DNA of 35,508 nucleotides from Rikenellaceae bacterium (GTDB lineage: Bacteria > Bacteroidota > Bacteroidia > Bacteroidales > Rikenellaceae), in the NCBI GenBank assembly GCA_017415005.1, contig JAFQJK010000017.1:1-35508 (forward strand). The letters are read 5' to 3'. The position numbers were made by a program, and so were the translations under genes. Positions 34,112-35,508 of this stretch are shown in pieces; position 1 is the stretch's first letter, and each line of letters opens with the position of its first letter. Under the pieces are notes generated by a model, which saw only the letters and a program-made list of their open reading frames with translations, did not search any database and was not told the origin of the DNA.

Positions 34112-34387
34112 CGGCGCATTATCATCCGTTAAATCTGAATCGTTCAACACAAGGCCCGGAAACCACGCCCCATATCCCTTTCCCCGCACACGCGGTCGGC
34201 CATCCCCGACCGACCGTCCCTATTCGGCGCCCGCCTCACCTCCATTCTCCCGCACACATTCCCGATCCGGCGAAATTACAAAATAATCGGGCAATCACGC
34301 CCGATCCCGGTTCAATTACGCACCCGGCCGGCTCCGGGCCGGACCGCCCCGCCCTTCCTCCGTCCGGGAGACACGCGCATGCCGCCC
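34112..34387. other. Spacer between the binding-protein and permease genes
   Basis: It holds a hairpin at 34286-34305 and C-rich sequence. There is no gene, no clear TAnnTTTG and no riboswitch-like fold that I can see. Confidence 0.55.
34278..34305 (-). terminator. Terminator-like hairpin after the binding-protein gene
   Basis: On the minus strand ATCGGGC (34305-34299), loop GTGATT, GCCCGAT (34292-34286), then TATTTTG. It is 83 bases beyond the stop of the binding-protein gene and may lower expression of the permease and ATPase. Confidence 0.6.
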
Positions 34388-35508
34388 CTACTCCAGCTTC
34401 CTGAAATAGTACAGCTCGTGATCCGGCAGCAGCTCCGGATGCAGGATACGGATCATATCCTTCAACACGATGTTCGGATAGACCGTCCCCGACTCCCAGA
34501 AATCGCTGCCCCCCTCCGGCGTCCGCCGCAGGTTATTGTTGTAGACGCGTCCCGCTCGCACCGGCGGCACGTCGCGGAAACGCGGGTTCTCGGCCAGCAG
34601 CTCGCCGAGCGTCGTCGCCGCACCCGGCCCCAGCCACACGTCGGCCTTGCCTATGGCCACGAACGCCGCCTCGATACCGATGGGTCGCGACTGCTCGGTA
34701 TCCTCGCCCCGGCAGACATACGCCCCTCCGGCGTCGTCGATCAGACGAACCATGTAGCTCCGGTCGCCCGGCACGAACCACGTGTCGCGCCACGGCGAGT
34801 TGAGCATTACCTCGGGCCGCGCCTCCACGTCGCGGGCCAGCCCGCTCACCCGATCGTACTCGCACACCACACTATCGAACAGCGCCACGGCCTCCTTCCG
34901 CCGGCCGAGCATCTCGCCCAGCGCCACCACCCACTCCGCCTTGCCGAGCGGATGGTCCTCGACATACTCGCCGATATAGACCACCGGAACCGCCATCTCG
35001 CGCATCTTGTCCGTCGCCACCGAGCTTTCGCCAGCCAGCCCGTAAGTCAGCAGCACATCCGGCTTCAGCGCGGCCACCAGCTCGAAGTTGACGCTCTGGT
35101 CGGTTCCCACGTCGCGCACCGTCCCGCGCTCCAGCCCCTCGCGCACGGCCGGGTTCGTGATGAACCGGCCGCCCGACACGCCGCACACCGCATCCGCTGC
35201 ACCCAGCGCGTCGAGAAAGGCCACATGCGACGACGACATGCACACCGCGCGCCCGACCGGCGCCTCGACCACCGTCCCGTCGAACCCGCTCGGCGCCCGC
35301 TCGCCGTCCCGCGCGAGGAACACCCATTTCTCAACACCGCGCGCGCCCTGCCACGGGTTCTTCACCCGCATCAGCGTGCTCTTCCCGAGCCCGTACAACT
35401 CGAATCCCGCAGCATACCGGGGCATATAGAGCGTATCGACCCCGGCAGGCAACTGCCAGGCCACGTCCCCGCCTCCGGCGCAACCCGCAAGCATCCATCC
35501 GCAGATCC
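34388..35508 (-). CDS. Periplasmic substrate-binding lipoprotein (BtuF/FecB-like), 5' end cut by the window
   Basis: At least 368 residues are visible. The frame stays open to the window edge, with DLR before the Met. The lipobox L-A-G-C sits at the very start, so the signal peptide begins outside and the true start lies beyond 35508. The body has the class III binding-protein plan: an N-lobe with AVCMSSSHVAFLDALGAADAVCGVSGG, then DQSVNFELVAALKPDVLLTYG, a linker helix and a C-lobe with KADVWLGPGA. An early YGLGKSTLMRVKNPW segment is typical of Bacteroidota members. The ligand may be an iron chelate, haem or cobalamin. It is the first gene of the importer unit. Confidence 0.9.
   Translation of the reverse strand, partial: ICGWMLAGCAGGGDVAWQLPAGVDTLYMPRYAAGFELYGLGKSTLMRVKNPWQGARGVEKWVFLARDGERAPSGFDGTVVEAPVGRAVCMSSSHVAFLDALGAADAVCGVSGGRFITNPAVREGLERGTVRDVGTDQSVNFELVAALKPDVLLTYGLAGESSVATDKMREMAVPVVYIGEYVEDHPLGKAEWVVALGEMLGRRKEAVALFDSVVCEYDRVSGLARDVEARPEVMLNSPWRDTWFVPGDRSYMVRLIDDAGGAYVCRGEDTEQSRPIGIEAAFVAIGKADVWLGPGAATTLGELLAENPRFRDVPPVRAGRVYNNNLRRTPEGGSDFWESGTVYPNIVLKDMIRILHPELLPDHELYYFRKLE

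Overview
The window is chromosomal housekeeping DNA from a GC-rich member of Bacteroidota, most likely order Bacteroidales and possibly an Alistipes/Rikenellaceae-type gut bacterium. Three things support this. Promoters match the Bacteroidota form (TTTG, about 19-21 bases, TAnnTTTG). It encodes PorX, the response regulator with a PglZ domain tied to type IX secretion. It has a methylmalonyl-CoA mutase gene pair, the route these bacteria use for succinate/propionate. The genus is inference from GC content and gene content only. I see no phage, insertion sequence, CRISPR array, rRNA gene or toxin/defence island.

Left part (1-10.2 kb): a UbiD-family decarboxylase (minus strand) diverges from mutA-mutB. 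Next come tsaE (minus) and a ferritin gene, divergent with facing promoters, then porX (minus). Two diverged copies of one intergenic repeat lie just beyond the 3' ends of ubiD (about 8-290) and porX (about 8271-8604), in the same orientation.

Middle (10.6-24.4 kb): HU, a 30-residue very basic protein, an RNase G/E-family enzyme and mfd all read rightward. From a clear promoter at 16.3 kb an envelope block follows: coaX (pantothenate kinase III), an outer-membrane barrel protein, a TPR protein, an LptC-like lipoprotein, a CNNM/CBS (CorC/HlyC) membrane protein, and then ppiD with its own promoter and terminator. The barrel and TPR proteins have no assigned function and are the best candidates for undescribed biology here.

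Right part (24.5-35.5 kb): a lipoprotein peptidase of the M64 type with N-terminal BACON-like domains, and convergent to it an exported S9 prolyl-oligopeptidase-type peptidase. Then come a Nudix hydrolase divergent from pyrE (8 bases between them), an SRPBCC-fold protein, rpsT and tRNA-Glu (minus), and a BtuFCD/FecBCD-type importer (minus) whose binding protein runs off the right edge.

The noncoding stretches are strikingly rich in C over G on the given strand, whichever way the flanking genes point. This makes many long but meaningless open frames. I found no convincing new multi-gene defence or mobile system. The points most worth checking are the paired intergenic repeat, the tiny basic protein with the perfect palindrome before RNase G, the barrel/TPR pair, the unusual HExxxH spacing in the M64 peptidase, and several starts corrected by promoter position.
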